Source: Stenopsyche tienmushanensis (Eukaryota; Arthropoda; Insecta; Trichoptera; Stenopsychidae). From it: a DNA stretch of 64,000 nt. The position numbers were made by a program, and so were the translations under genes. Under the pieces are notes generated by a model. The model did no database searches. It saw only the letters and a list, made by a program, of their open reading frames with translations, and had not been told where the DNA came from. Shown here piece after piece: positions 11,790-22,714 of the stretch (position 1 is the stretch's first letter; the number at the start of each line of letters is the position of its first letter). Location of the stretch: the NCBI GenBank assembly GCA_008973525.1, contig WACJ01000253.1, positions 248,001 through 312,000 on the forward strand. Reading direction: 5' to 3'.

Positions 11790-11866
11790 ATGTGTGAAAC
11801 ATAGCAAAAGACCCCTCTAACCCAAAAAAAAAAAGAAAATTGTCGGTCCATGTGCAAAACACCCTG
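11790..11866 (-). mobile_element. Right terminal inverted repeat of the mariner-type element
   Basis: The top strand ends TCGGTCCATGTGCAAAACAC then CCTG at 11866, followed by TA. Read in reverse complement it matches the left end from 7639 over the first 24 bases with one mismatch. It then matches through the homopolymer tract and GGTTAG...GTTTCA. Confidence 0.7.
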
Positions 11867-11947
11867 TATATTACGTTATATTCATTTTAAATTTCGAGTA
11901 TGAAGCCTGAAAACCTGCAAAATTAATTACAAGCGGTAATGGCGCGA

Positions 11948-12070
11948 TAGGGTAAATTGGCTGGTACATCATAAACAACGATATTTTGGCAGTTGGTCAT
12001 GTGGAAAGAGAAGGATAATCGCGTTTATCGCATACATCATAGACACGTTACGCGTATGCGCCGCGCCGCT
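11948..12070 (+). repeat. Interspersed repeat, plus-strand copy (relative at 23745-23885, minus)
   Basis: GGGTAAATTG, GCAGTTGGTC, AGAGAAGGATAATCG, CATACATCATA and CG(T/C)ATGCGCCG-GCC appear here and, reverse-complemented in the same order, at 23745-23885. The unit probably belongs to a MITE; its boundaries are unclear in this copy. Confidence 0.5.
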
Positions 12071-13949
12071 TTTGCACATAGCATAACTAGACTACATAGA
12101 CCAGTAGTTTGCCTATTTTATTATATATTACACAAAAACAGCTTCATCTTTTAGTTAACAATTCCTCTTAATAAATGAAAGCACGTGATTCTCACGCATT
12201 TTAATTTAATTTTAAGGAATTTCATTCCACAAATCTTAACAAATTTGCTCGGTATTCTTCGCTTAGGTACAGTTTTTTGATCAGCACTAAAACGGTTAAG
12301 CACGAATTATATTTAGATATTGAGATATATTTATCAAAAAAATCTTGACAAATTTGATTGATGTACTATCTTAATTGCCTATTGGCCCTGTTATACCGCA
12401 CTGACAAATAATTCGATGAAGTTTGTGATTGTCTTGCTCAAAGGTTAAGTGACAAGCCGTATTAAATTACGACACAGACCACTAACGGTATCAAGCCATA
12501 CATATTACAATTTGCCATTAGCCAATTTTGCTGCAAAATTTAGAAAATTGGACAGAGTTTGCAAAAGTGGGTAGATAGGATAGTCTCGTGGGATTTTTTG
12601 CGACAAGTCAATTTACTCTGCGCGGTCATTAACCGGTGACCCAACGCTTGACAGGCTGGAAACCATACTCGATTTAATAACCAACCATTAAAAAAAAAAC
12701 GAAGAGTAGCCATCTTCAACTCTTATTTTCTCTCATTCATCTCAAGCACTTGAAGAAATTGAAGAGCATCTGTCGAAAATGAATTATTAGTCGCGCAACA
12801 ACGAAATCAATTTTATTTCTATATTGACTATCTATTGAGATACAATGCCACTTGTTCAAATATGTCTTCATCTGACGACCACATTTTGCTATTTGAACTC
12901 AATTAGTTCCATCCCAAATATTTCATATGTGCGGGTTAATAAAGTCGGCTGAAACACATGTTGGCAATGAATCACTGACCCTAAAAAAGAACAAATAAAG
13001 GGAAATGAAACAAAGCATCGTCCCTTTTCCATATTCCGATGGTTCATTCATCAATTTTCATTAAATTTATTCTCCTCGGACATGTTACATGAGATGCTAA
13101 TTATGTTAACATATTTCAACAATATAACAAGTGGGATTCCAATGTGCAAATAAGAGTGCAAAATAAATAAGGAAAAGGGTGTGCAAAGAACACCCCAATT
13201 ATTGCGGCCAAACTGCGATACAATTTCGCTTTCGAAACGTTTTTTTCTTCTGAATATATACATTTACCCTTAATCTCGTAAATACATAATATATATTAAA
13301 AAAATAGAACAGTATTGAATGCATTGCTTCTTAAAATTGTATTCAAGCAACCTATGGTTGATGAAATATTTAACACAGGGTTTGTATCGTCAGAAAATGA
13401 CCTTTGGCGGAAGCACGTGTACGTTGTGTCATCATCAAAGGTTTTCAGCTGTTCACTGCCACGTGCATCGTTCATAATTACAGCTTATGTTTGATGTTGT
13501 TGTTATTTGATGATGAAACGCGGAGAAGTTATACCAGGGGTGAGAATCAAAGCAGATTTTCTACGGATGCGAAGGTTCATTATCTGCCCGTGTTTCATCT
13601 TTAGGGAAATTTTCAAAAAAACAAAAACAGATCTTAAGGCTGTGTTAGGTCATTGGTTTGATTGTATAATGTAAATTTAAGAAATTTACGAAAACAAGAT
13701 ATTTTTGCAATTTTTCACTCATTATTGAAAATATCAACAGTTGTAAAGGCTTGTAAATCCGAAATTGATTAATTAATAATGATTATTCTTAAAATCTAAA
13801 TATCACAAATTTCTTTGTCAACAATTAAAAAACTTGATTTTGTAGCATACAAGCTATATCCTAAAAGTAAGTGTACTGTGACAATAACGGGTTGTGGTTT
13901 TTGTTTTTTTAAGAGTTGGCCATACTAAGTAGTAGAGGGGATCTCCTGG
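12071..13949. other. No recognisable gene
   Basis: This is AT-rich non-coding sequence. A 66-codon ORF at 13404-13604 lies in a slightly GC-richer patch but resembles no known protein. Confidence 0.5.
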
Positions 13950-14215
13950 CAAAGCGATTATAGCAGGAACACGGTACTGTATACATTCACATTGTAGTGT
14001 TCAGTTGCGTAAAAGACGTGTAAGAAACGGTAAGAAATCCCGCCAAGTGCGAGCGAGCAACAAATCCCCATCTATCAAAACATTCAAAGCCACAATTTCC
14101 GGCAAAAAAAATCATGGCCTCAGTGTTTTGGAACCGAAAAGGATATTGAACAGGATAGCGGTTATGTTGAAAAATAGTTCACAAGTGTATCAACAATATC
14201 CGTTTTTATTTAAAT
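13950..14215 (+). pseudogene. Mariner transposase relic (central region)
   Basis: In one frame 14111-14140 reads IMASVFWNRKG, matching the K/I-V-M-A-S-V-F-W-D strand of mariner transposases between the first and second catalytic Asp. In the adjacent frame, 14035-14110 reads SRQVRASNKSPSIKTFKATI then SGKK, the family's S-x-x-W-x-x-x-x-S-P-x-x-K-K linker, with the Trp lost. Further upstream, a run like WVFS-x-V-K-D lies where the E-T-W-V-x-x-Y motif belongs. At least two frameshifts and several stops break it. The N-terminal helix-turn-helix and the last third are not found. It acts in no process now. Confidence 0.6.
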
Positions 14216-15356
14216 ACACTTTTTCTAAAAAATACATAAAAATTGTGTACACTTACTTTCGGGATATGTCTTGTATTTCAATAATCGATGAAATTATAGT
14301 GAAAAATTAATTTGTGCAGAAATATTGTGCACATATGAATTACACAACGTATTTGAGGAAATAATTTATCATGTAAATTAACCCGTTCCATGTGAGGCAT
14401 TTTTAACTAGCAGCTATTGCCGGGTGCGAATTGGCCGCAAGCAGTATTTTTATTACATGTTCTTATCTGCTTGAGGGCAGGGCTATCACTTCAGCTCTAT
14501 GATACTTATGCACATTAAACTATATAGATATAGAGCGAGCCCGTGAATAGATAAGACGAATTTCAGTTTTCTGTAATGCAAATGTAACAAATGCTATTAT
14601 GCGGATTTTTTATGTAGCGATCGAACAATTATCTTTCTCAAACGCGCTATTAAATAGCATATTTTCCAATCTTTAACATTTGGTGTTACTTTTTAGACTT
14701 ATAAAAGATATATATTACTAAGAAGCCGCCATTAGAAACAAATTAATGTCTGTAAAAGCTAAGTCAGATTGAGTGGTCAAGTATCAAAGTACTTCCGGAT
14801 AAATATTAGCATTCCACAAATTGCTACCTTTTATCAATTCATACAAAATCCTTACATCGAGCAAATTTAGCACAGGAGATGAAATCGATATTGGTGGTGC
14901 TAAAATATGATCAATTCGCCAAAATTCAAGATTGATATAATGTAAAGTACAATAACATAGCCGAAGATAACAATTAAAAGGAACGGGATCGCAGTTCTTC
15001 TTCTTAATTATTCATATAGGTACTTCAGATTATTCTTCCCTATGAATAAGGGATCAAATATTATTTATTTCTTGTTCCTAATTAGAATTTGATGGATTTT
15101 CTGTTTTAATAATAAGGAAATGTATGTATTCTACTGCTGTTGTGTTTATTGTGAATCATTTATGAGATGTTAAAAAATCCATTGTTACCTACTTAAAAAA
15201 TATTTACTACTCAAACGATAACATTTGTTGTTCAAGCGATCTGAATATAATATTTTAAAATCAGAAAATAATTTTATATACTCCTTGTATTTAGATATTC
15301 TATTGTAGAAATAATAAGGGAGAAGAGGTTGGCACTTGACAGATTAAAATTGATTC
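14216..15356. other. No recognisable feature
   Basis: AT-rich non-coding DNA. The string GAGGGCAGGGCTAT at about 14473 recurs once at about 27478, too little to define a repeat. Confidence 0.5.
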
Positions 15357-15360
15357 TTAA

Positions 15361-15491
15361 CCCCTTAAAGAGGTAAGACACAGAGTTGTGTCCGAATTTC
15401 AGTGATTCTTGCAAGTCGAAGATTGTGAATAGGAGATAAACATACACAATAAAGTTTATGATTATTTAAAATTAGCTCACTACTAAAAGGG
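15361..15491. mobile_element. Possible TTAA-flanked (piggyBac-like) MITE
   Basis: Both sides are TTAA (15357-15360 and 15492-15495). The ends are CCCCTTAAAGAGG and, in reverse complement, CCCTTTTAGTAGTGAGC, starting like piggyBac termini (CCC-TT) but agreeing at only about 9 of the first 15 bases. The right end, read outward-in, matches 20267 onward (CCCTTTGAGTAGTGAGCTAATTT) for about 35 bases, which supports a repeated element. Confidence 0.4.
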
Positions 15492-15495
15492 TTAA

Positions 15496-16259
15496 CGTTC
15501 GTATCTGAGAATGATTTCATTTTATTTGTCTTATTTTCATATGTTATATAAAGTTTGATGAGTAATCCCGAAAATATTCATTATTTTGATACTGATAAAC
15601 TTATCAGGACTCCATTATTAATTTTTAGCTTTTAAGTACGATTTCATGAATCGTGCATATGATAATATTGTAGCTTAATCGGTCAATATTAATTTGACAT
15701 GAATGAATAAAGGCTGCATAGTTTAGAACAGAGAATAAGCGTCAGGACAGTGAGAGGTCATCGTTTCGATTTTTTAAAAATATTTTTATAATAATAATCA
15801 ATGTTCACTCCATAAATTAAACATAAGTCAAACAAGCCTAAAGGTCGCTACTTGTGATGTGGAAAAAAAATTAACCCAGAGGCCGGACTCAAATTTCCGT
15901 ATTTTTTCGTCTGTGTAATATAGACATTTTAGACATGTTGACATTTTTCGCATCAGCAAATTTAATTAAAACTGGCAACGATAAATTTTATGGGGTTGGC
16001 AATTTAATATTCAAAGCAAACCTGAAATTCGTAATTTTTTTATTTGTCAACTCCTTTGCCGTTGCTGACGTTGAGGTATCGAATGCCGGAGTAATACCGA
16101 AATACTTGCTCATAACAACGATGTTGTCACAAGTCATCGTCAGTGGATCTTTCGCAAATGCTCATCAAAAGTCATCCGGAATCGGATATTGAGATGTCAT
16201 GTTCATAGCATCAGGGTTCAGTCGTTAGAAAGCGGATTATCGCGATTACGAAAAACTAA
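15496..16259. other. No recognisable feature
   Basis: AT-rich; an 85-codon ORF at 15935-16192 has no recognisable content. Confidence 0.5.
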
Positions 16260-16343
16260 CTGTTCTTCGTCATTTTATGTGCATCCAATCATCAGTCAGT
16301 CACCTTGGTCAGCCTGTGCGTGTGTGCTAATGCGATAAGTCTC

Positions 16344-16463
16344 ATGATGGCCGGTCTTCTCATGACATTCCTGCTAACCGGATCGGCGGCTTTTGCGTCC
16401 GCTCTCACGAAGAAAACTTCCCCGATCGCACTTGACACGAGAGCAGTGCAGAAAAAAAAGTGA
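16344..16463 (+). CDS. Candidate small ORF with signal-peptide-like N-terminus (39 aa, unproven)
   Basis: From the ATG at 16344 the frame reads MMAGLLMTFLLTGSAAFA, then SALTKKTSPIALDTRAVQKK, ending KK-type residues and TGA at 16461-16463. A short polar start, a hydrophobic core of about 11 residues and an A-F-A tripeptide give a textbook signal-peptide shape, with a basic 20-residue remainder. The frame is open back to 16260, so the segment could instead be an exon piece of a longer protein. Base composition is richer in G+C than its surroundings. I recognise no family, and with no promoter, splice or homology evidence it may be chance. Confidence 0.2.
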   Translation: MMAGLLMTFLLTGSAAFASALTKKTSPIALDTRAVQKKK

Positions 16464-17236
16464 AGATACCGATAAAAAGCAGTTAGTGTCCCGTACGACA
16501 AAAAATCTCAAGGTGATAATTAAATTGCAAACACACGGACAAACCAATATCACGCTATATGCCGTTACCTGTACGGTAACTACAATTTTGACGATGCCCA
16601 ATGTGTCCATAGGTCGCTGAAAATTGCTGACCTACAAGAAGAATCGCCAGAAATGGACGCCCATTAAAAGTGGACAGATGTAGCAGTCAATAGAAAAAGC
16701 AAACATGAGATAAATCTGCTCGAATTTGCTATAGGAAATATTACATAACTGCTCTAGTGGTACCTGATGTAACATAAGCCGTTAGCATAATATATTATGA
16801 CTTGAATATTAAAATGCAAGCATAAGACTAATAAGGCAATCAATATTTTTTTGTATTGTTAATATGGCGAATTAACCCTTTGTTGATGTTGAAAAATCGA
16901 TTTTTTTCCGATGGATCCTATGTCGCACATGTTGAGACATTGACTTTTCCGATGTTGTTCCAATGAGTTCTACGTCGAGTGAGAAATTGATATGATTATA
17001 TTTAGTACAGTCAAATTTTGCAAATTCTTACCAAAAATATATCGCAAAAAATTTCTTGCAAAGCGCGCAATTTTGTATTATTAATATTAAATATTAATAA
17101 TAATTTAGTTATTAAAAATATTTTTGTGCAAGTGACAGCTATTAAAAAATATAAAAAAAACTGATTTGAGAGTAGAGTTGAAAAAGTTTGAAAGTAATAA
17201 CAATAGCAGCGTTGATGAATTAAATATTGCAGTGAT
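16464..17236. other. No recognisable gene; one TTAACCCTTT motif
   Basis: AT-rich DNA. TTAACCCTTTG at about 16872 looks like another piggyBac-type terminus, but I see no partner end. Confidence 0.4.
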
Positions 17237-17546
17237 CTGGACGCTAGAAAACAGTGGCGTAACTACTAATTGGCGAGCATAGGCGATGCCTAAGGGCAGT
17301 AACTGTCTAATCTATGTATTTATATATACAGTACATATATGTTTTTCAAATTTTTATATCAACCTTTTCCTACCGGTGATGTATTTACTACACCTCAACT
17401 CTAATAATGGGAATATCGATATGAAATATAATAGATACGGGGTTCAGAATTTTTGAATTCCTCCGTAATATAATTAGAAATCACATCAAAGTATTATAGT
17501 ATATAAGTATTCATCTGCAGCGAAAGAAATAAATAATTTTTCCCAA
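17237..17546 (+). mobile_element. GGGATCCC-rich hAT-like MITE, copy 2 (both ends missing)
   Basis: It starts inside the element at TGGACGCTAGAAAACAGTGG, follows copies 1 and 4 through the CTACACCTCAACTC and ATCGATATGAAATATAATAG blocks, and stops after TTCATCTGCAGCG-AAAGAAATAAATAATTT. Neither terminal repeat is present. It is an internal fragment of about 310 bp. Confidence 0.7.
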
Positions 17547-17830
17547 GGAAGGCCCCAAAGGATTGAATAATAAATTCAAATAAGGGGATGGTGGACCATA
17601 TGTTTTCAGAAGGGAGATGATCGAAAGGCTTGGTTACGAAGAGGATCATCGGAGTCTCGCAGTTGGCGTCTCTCACTTGTTTAAGATTTGCAAATAAATA
17701 TTCTGGAAACAGATAATCCAAAAGAAATCATTATCTCGTAGCTCTTCAGTCGACTGCAATATTCAATGTAATCAAATTATCGAATGTATCAGTGTTCCTA
17801 ATGAAAAGACTTTTGGCTTAATATGGACGC
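17547..17830. other. No recognisable feature
   Basis: Short non-coding gap between the MITE fragment and the Tc1 relic. Confidence 0.4.
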
Positions 17831-18262
17831 GTAGCGTTGAAAAAACCCCAATTAAACAAATTCAATAGGCAGAATAGACTGTTTTGGCCACAAAAAAATG
17901 GACAATTGCTGATTGGAGAAAATGTCTTATGGATGGACGAATCCAAATTAGAAATGTTCGTTTGACAAAATCGGATCATGCTTTAGAAGCGAAGGCGAGA
18001 ATAATTAAGCAATTAGGGGGAAATGTGATTATGTGAGGTTGTTTTGGAGGTGAAAAAACTGGGTATTTAATAAAAATCGATGAAGAACTAAATAATGAAA
18101 GTTAATTGAAAATACTTAAAGAAAATGCAGTACTTTCATGTCATCGAATATAAGGACGAAATTTTCCACTCTGGCAATATTTCCTCACAATCACCAGACT
18201 TGTCTTCAATTGAGTTATTGTACGATGAGGTAAAGCGAAAAACCGTGTATCTACTTGTACCA
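17831..18262 (+). pseudogene. Tc1-like transposase relic (DDE domain)
   Basis: From 17831 one frame gives VALKKPQLNKFNRQNRLFWP, then an insert, then ENVLWMDESKLEMF, the first catalytic Asp (W-x-D-E-S-K) at 17936-17938. After a frameshift comes LGGNVIM, a stop where Trp belongs, then GCFGG...TGYLIKIDEEL, the G-G-x-x-M-V-W-G-C-F strand of Tc1. The second-Asp region (F-x-Q-D-N-D-P-K-H) is not recoverable. The frame at about 18176 gives SGNISSQSPDLSSIELLYDE then VKRK, the third catalytic position followed by the usual W-x-x-x-K-R helix. Stops and frameshifts make it non-functional. No inverted repeats were found around it. Confidence 0.65.
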
Positions 18263-20027
18263 ATATACTTTGAAATAATCTACAAAAATACAGAAATTAA
18301 AATTAAAATTAAATTAAAAAAGATTAAATTGTTACAAAGAATGCCAAAAATGTGTAATGTCGTAATACACGCCAAAGATGGACAATTTGGTGATAATACC
18401 ATATAGATTTTTTTAAATAAATTTATGTTATCATTTAAGTGTTTATATTGTATATTTTTAATATCAATAAATGCTATAGTAAGTTTCAAACAACATTGTC
18501 AAATAATGTAATTACTGAAATTTTACAAAAATTGAGCACGTTGTTAGCAGTGAGATGATTGAGCAAGTTTTGTAAAAATTAAGAACGGCCAGTAGGCATG
18601 AAAACCAAGGTTTTAGATCATGAATTAAGTTGTATTTATTACTAAATATTGCTTTCATTTTAGGGGTTAAAGCGTTGGACCGAAGTAGGAATGACAGTAG
18701 GAACAAAGAAGGCATCATTGCAGACTTTGAAGACATTTGATTGGATATTCTTACAAGAATACAGTCGTATAATATTATTATTTATTCAATTAATAGCAAA
18801 TAATTCGATACAATCCTAACCTATACTTAAATGGTACTGTTATCCTATATGAAATAAGAAGTCATCGATCTAAACATGATCTCGCCGATTTAAGCATGTG
18901 AGCGACGTTAATCTTTATCTGGATGAGCCGAGGTAAGAACCCTTATGCCCAGTTCACACGAAGATAGTTTTCAAGCTAGTTAGAGCAAGTAAGTGCTCTA
19001 GTTTTGTTTTTGATGTATACCGGGTATTATTGCGTGGAGACTTTGAAATATATGATATTACTTTATCTAGGCTTGAGTTTTTGATTAGTAAGAACTTAAA
19101 CTGTTGTTTGTAAAGTAGCTCTTATCATAGTGCTAAATTATTTAACTATCGAGGTTAGCTTCGTAGCTTCTTTTTGAGATTTCTCTTAAATCCAATTTCT
19201 ATTAAATTCTTTAAATTGCGAAAACATATGATTTCGATATTTTGAATTATTAATGTCCATCGACAATAACGATGTGTTCTTATCGTAGCCCAAGCGACAT
19301 CTGCTGCATTTGCATATGTATGACATGAAATCCATCGACCTCGCACCTATCGATTATTCTGTCTACCATTTTACTCCACGACTGAAAATTTTAATTAAGA
19401 ATTCAATATATAGATAGCCAATTCTGATCACAACATTATGGTTGCTTTTAACACCCACGTAAGCCGCTTGCAATATGTTTAATACTGCATGAATGGAAAT
19501 CAGCTATCGATGTTTGCTTCAATGAAAACAAAGCAGGGCTCATAATAACTCTATATATTTGGCAAATAGCTGGCAAAGCGATTAGACATGGAAATTATGG
19601 TAATTATATGGAAAACAAATTTAAAAGCATCACGAAACTTGTCTATATATACGTTAAATCCATGAATAATGCTCATACTTAAATATAAAATTTGCGCAAA
19701 ATCAAATTATCAATATTCGCGCAGATGGCGACATCTAACGACAAAACATAAATATTTTATATTATAAAATCAAAATACGCTACTTAAATATTGGGTAGTC
19801 CCAATTTAAATGTCGTTTTATAATAAACCGATTATTTTCAAAAAAAATATTTAATAATTAAGTTGAAAAAATTTAGCTCATTTTGATTGTTTATGTAAAC
19901 GTTCTAAGCTGACTTCAATATAATTTTGGTTATGCTGTTTGGTCGGGTTTATCATATCTTTATATTTGCAAAAATCCTTGCAATCCCGCAATGTTGATTT
20001 TGTTACACAGTTGTTTCAATTTGATTC
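18263..20027. other. No recognisable gene
   Basis: AT-rich sequence. One copy of the short 'cgagtgg-catgaaaa' repeat lies at about 18585-18635 (AACGGCCAGTAGGCATGAAA). Otherwise I see nothing. Confidence 0.45.
18585..18635 (+). repeat. Short repeat 'cgagtggtcatgaaaaacaag', copy 3
   Basis: AACGGCCAGTAGGCATGAAA, then ACCAAGG, parallels the copies at 11110, 11383 and 23961 with more divergence. Confidence 0.3.
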
Positions 20028-20138
20028 CATATTTTCTCGATTATTCGGGCGGGTTTTATCCGGTTTGTGGATTATCCGCGCCGGAAAAGTATTATTATTT
20101 TAAACCCTATGTAATAAGAGCTTGATTACTAAAACTAA

Positions 20139-20529
20139 CCTGTATGGTAGGATGATCGCGTATGTGCGAGCAAATTCCAATGATTCAGAAAGAGCTCGGT
20201 GAGAGACAGAGACGTTGTGAGCGACATGTTGGGCGACGAGAGTGTTAAACTGACTACCCGACTTAACCCTTTGAGTAGTGAGCTAATTTAAAATCTTCAT
20301 AGTCTTAAATGCCATATTTGCTTGTCCGTCACTTATCCGTATAAATCTACTTATTTGTAAGGACCACAGCGGCACGTATGAAGCTTATATTTAACACTCT
20401 CGTTGCCCAATATGAAATGGTGTGTTTTTCACGTGGCTCAAAATCGAAAGTCGGGTGTAAACACAAGGAATAGCGATTTCTGAATTATTGGAATTCGCTC
20501 GCAAATACGCGATCATCTTACCAAACAGG
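20139..20529. mobile_element. Foldback MITE with long inverted arms, nested in the pogo-like MITE
   Basis: The left arm starts CCTGTATGGTAGGATGATCG and includes TGCGAGCAAATTCCAATGAT. The reverse complement of the right arm starts CCTGTTTGGTAAGATGATCG and includes TGCGAGCGAATTCCAATAAT. A second paired block is TGTTGGGCGACGAGAGTG (20227) with TATTGGGCAACGAGAGTG (reverse complement of about 20412). The flanks are CTAA and TTAA, suggesting a TTAA target. It is about 390 bp and has no ORF. Confidence 0.6.
20263..20310 (+). repeat. TTAA-CCCTTT terminus related to the 15361-15491 element
   Basis: TTAA then CCCTTTGAGTAGTGAGCTAA matches the right end of the element at 15491 in reverse complement. It lies within the foldback MITE's centre. 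The opposite end was not found, so it may be a third nested insertion or part of the foldback core. Confidence 0.35.
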
Positions 20530-20669
20530 TTAATAATGAGTTTTTTTCTTAATAAATGAGTATTAAAATTATGAAATAAAAAATCGTATTGTAAATATGA
20601 TATTATAATTGTCCGTGTTTGTCCTCTCTGGCAGTCCCCCGGATAATCGAGAGTCTACTGTATATTGAA

Positions 20670-20980
20670 TAGTGATCATAGGATTTCATGGAGACATCAT
20701 CATCTAAGTATACTCAACTTAGCTAGGACTTATCTGATATAAGTTATTATAAAAATCTTGGTATATTAAATCTTTTAAAATTGTCTCCCTATCTTTTGAG
20801 CTCTGTCGCTGTCGAGGATCGAAAACCACGCCTTTTGCTTCAAAAAGGAATGCGTCTGCTGTTCATTGGCGCTGGGATCGTCATCGAGGATCCAAGTTAT
20901 TCCTGAATATGCACTGTCGCAGCGGCGATGGCGACGGCAGGGAGATTGAGAAGTCGATAAAGGCCTCCGGAATGTTACAA
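20670..20980 (+). mobile_element. Possible LTR (3' portion) upstream of primer binding sites
   Basis: The sequence directly before the first primer binding site ends ...GGAATGTTACA, as an LTR end in CA should, with one spacer A. The stretch contains AT-rich TATTAAATC-type sequence near 20760 and a GC-richer downstream part. No second LTR is present for comparison, so the 5' boundary is unknown and the call depends on the primer site next to it. Confidence 0.35.
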
Positions 20981-21228
20981 CGGTGTCAGAAGTGGGACCT
21001 TCAACGACGTCGAAATGCTGACAATGGTGTCAGAAGTGGAATCTTCAACGACGTCAAAATGCAGGCAAGTACGACCAGAATTGTTTAGGTTATGTTGGCA
21101 TACAAACAGTAAGGCTCCCCGAAACTTTACAATGGTGTCAGAAGTGGGATCTTCAACGACGTCGAAATGCTGACAAGTACGGCCTGAATAGTTTAGGTTA
21201 TGTTGGTATAAGAACAGTAAGCCCCCAT
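20981..21228 (+). mobile_element. LTR-retrotransposon leader with three tRNA-Leu-type primer binding sites
   Basis: GGTGTCAGAAGTGGGA (20981), TGGTGTCAGAAGTGGAAT (21025) and TGGTGTCAGAAGTGGGAT (21133) are each complementary to a tRNA-Leu 3' end (...ATCCCACTTCTGACA-CCA). Each is followed by CTTCAACGACGTC(G/A)AAATGC. The first unit is 44 bp. The second is 108 bp and carries AGTACGACCAGAAT...TTTAGGTTATGTTGG...AACAGTAAG and a CTTTACAA LTR-like end. The third repeats the same order and runs into a C-rich tract. No gag or pol follows. This is a remnant of an LTR element whose leader was tandemly multiplied. Confidence 0.6.
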
Positions 21229-22714
21229 CCCCACCCCCCCACCCACAGAACGTTACGGAATAAAAATTATCAGGGAATAGAAAATTGATCTTTTATCGAT
21301 GATATCTAAAAACGATCGACAAATTGGTAACACTTGCAGTGGCGGATGGTGCAATTTAATCGATTACATTCATAACTCATCCTACAAATGTCACTCATGT
21401 GGGCACAATTTAATGCTTTATTGCCGGACCGAAATATATTGACTCATACGCTAATAAAAAATATTAATAATGAGGATTCCCGAGCGAATATTTGGTCACC
21501 CTCGTGTCAATATTTCTTACGACCTTTTATGGGATTAAACGAGGGCTTAAAATTTAATCTTTGGGATCATACTTGTTTTTCAATTATCCGTGGTATTGTC
21601 GTCCCAATTAATCGGGATAATCGGCATTCAACCCTGGATGGACAGCAGTTACGAGGAATTAAGTCAAAATATATTTTTGGCAGAATTGCCACATTGCGCT
21701 AAAAGTGGTAAGCCGCATTTTTATCGATGTCGAGCGACGGATATGCCATCAAAGGACCACATTATAATTTCATATGATGTTTTAATTTTTTTTTTCAATA
21801 TAATGCATATTTATTGTAATGTTAGTGCAATGATTTAGTTTGAGATTTGAATAAATCATGCTTCATTGACTTGATAGCATTTTTTGATCCAGATATTGTT
21901 ATGCAATGGGATGAACTCTGAACTCGCTCTTCTTAAGATTGATCCATCAATAAAATGAACCGATAAAAATGCACAATACAACAATAGATCATACTGCAAA
22001 CAAATATATGACCAAAGTCCAATTAGAATCAATTAAATTTATATAATTTTTAATATTGTCACAAATATATACTAAACCTTTTATTGGTGCTGGTTATGTC
22101 CGGATGTAGATAAATTAGCTAGTTAGTACAGAGAGTACACTAGTATATAAATATATATTGTTATCAAATTCCCAATCTGATAACCTCAAATTCTTCTGGC
22201 GAAGCACAACACTTGACAGTTAACAAATACTCAATTTCTGCAAATGTCAAATGGCAACAAATTAACAGATGACGACCGATAACACTTCGCTATTTTATAC
22301 CATTACATCGATTGAGGTTAGGTTCGCCGTCAAAACAATTACAATTTGGGGGAGGAATGCGGCGAATTGGAACGTTGTTCTTCGACTGCTTGTGGTCCTG
22401 AAGAATCAATAGACGTTTTAAAATCGATTAATGGACCCAAAATTGTATGTTTAATTTATAATTTCAACAAAAATCCAATTCTCGTTCGGTCATGCGCCCC
22501 ACTAGCCCAACGCGACTGCGTCACGTTTAGTACTGCCATGAAGATAAACACGAGTTGTGGCTGATTCTCAAACTTTTCCAATTAATAAATATTATTTACG
22601 ATTAAATTAATATGTTTCAATCTATCATTACGGTATTAACCATCATTGTGTATGCATTTATCAAAACTATCTTTTTGGTACTATTTTTATTTAAAACTAA
22701 AAAAAATCGTATGA
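21229..22714. other. No recognisable gene
   Basis: It begins with a C-rich tract. ORFs at 21388-21702 (104 codons) and 22346-22564 have no domain I know, and no gag-pol sequence continues from the primer sites. Confidence 0.45.

Larger units (their letters stand above)
20028..20660. mobile_element. Pogo/Tigger-like MITE interrupted by another element
   Basis: The right end, read in reverse complement from 20660, is CAGTAGACTCTCGATTATCC followed by G-rich sequence. That is the typical start of pogo/Tigger-type elements, and TA follows at 20661-20662. The left end is worn (TCTCGATTATTCGG from 20035), but it continues into GGTTTTATCCGG...GGATTATCCG...CCGG, the repeated ATTATCCG pattern usual just inside such ends. 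A foldback element lies inside, so the original MITE would have been about 240 bp. Confidence 0.55.

Noticed and set aside
14005..14310. 101-codon ORF as a host gene
   Set aside because: It starts at a TTG, and its first 35 residues are the frame-shifted linker of a mariner transposase.
16872..16890. piggyBac-type terminus TTAACCCTTTG
   Set aside because: Single end only; TTAA-CCC is short and expected occasionally by chance in AT-rich DNA.
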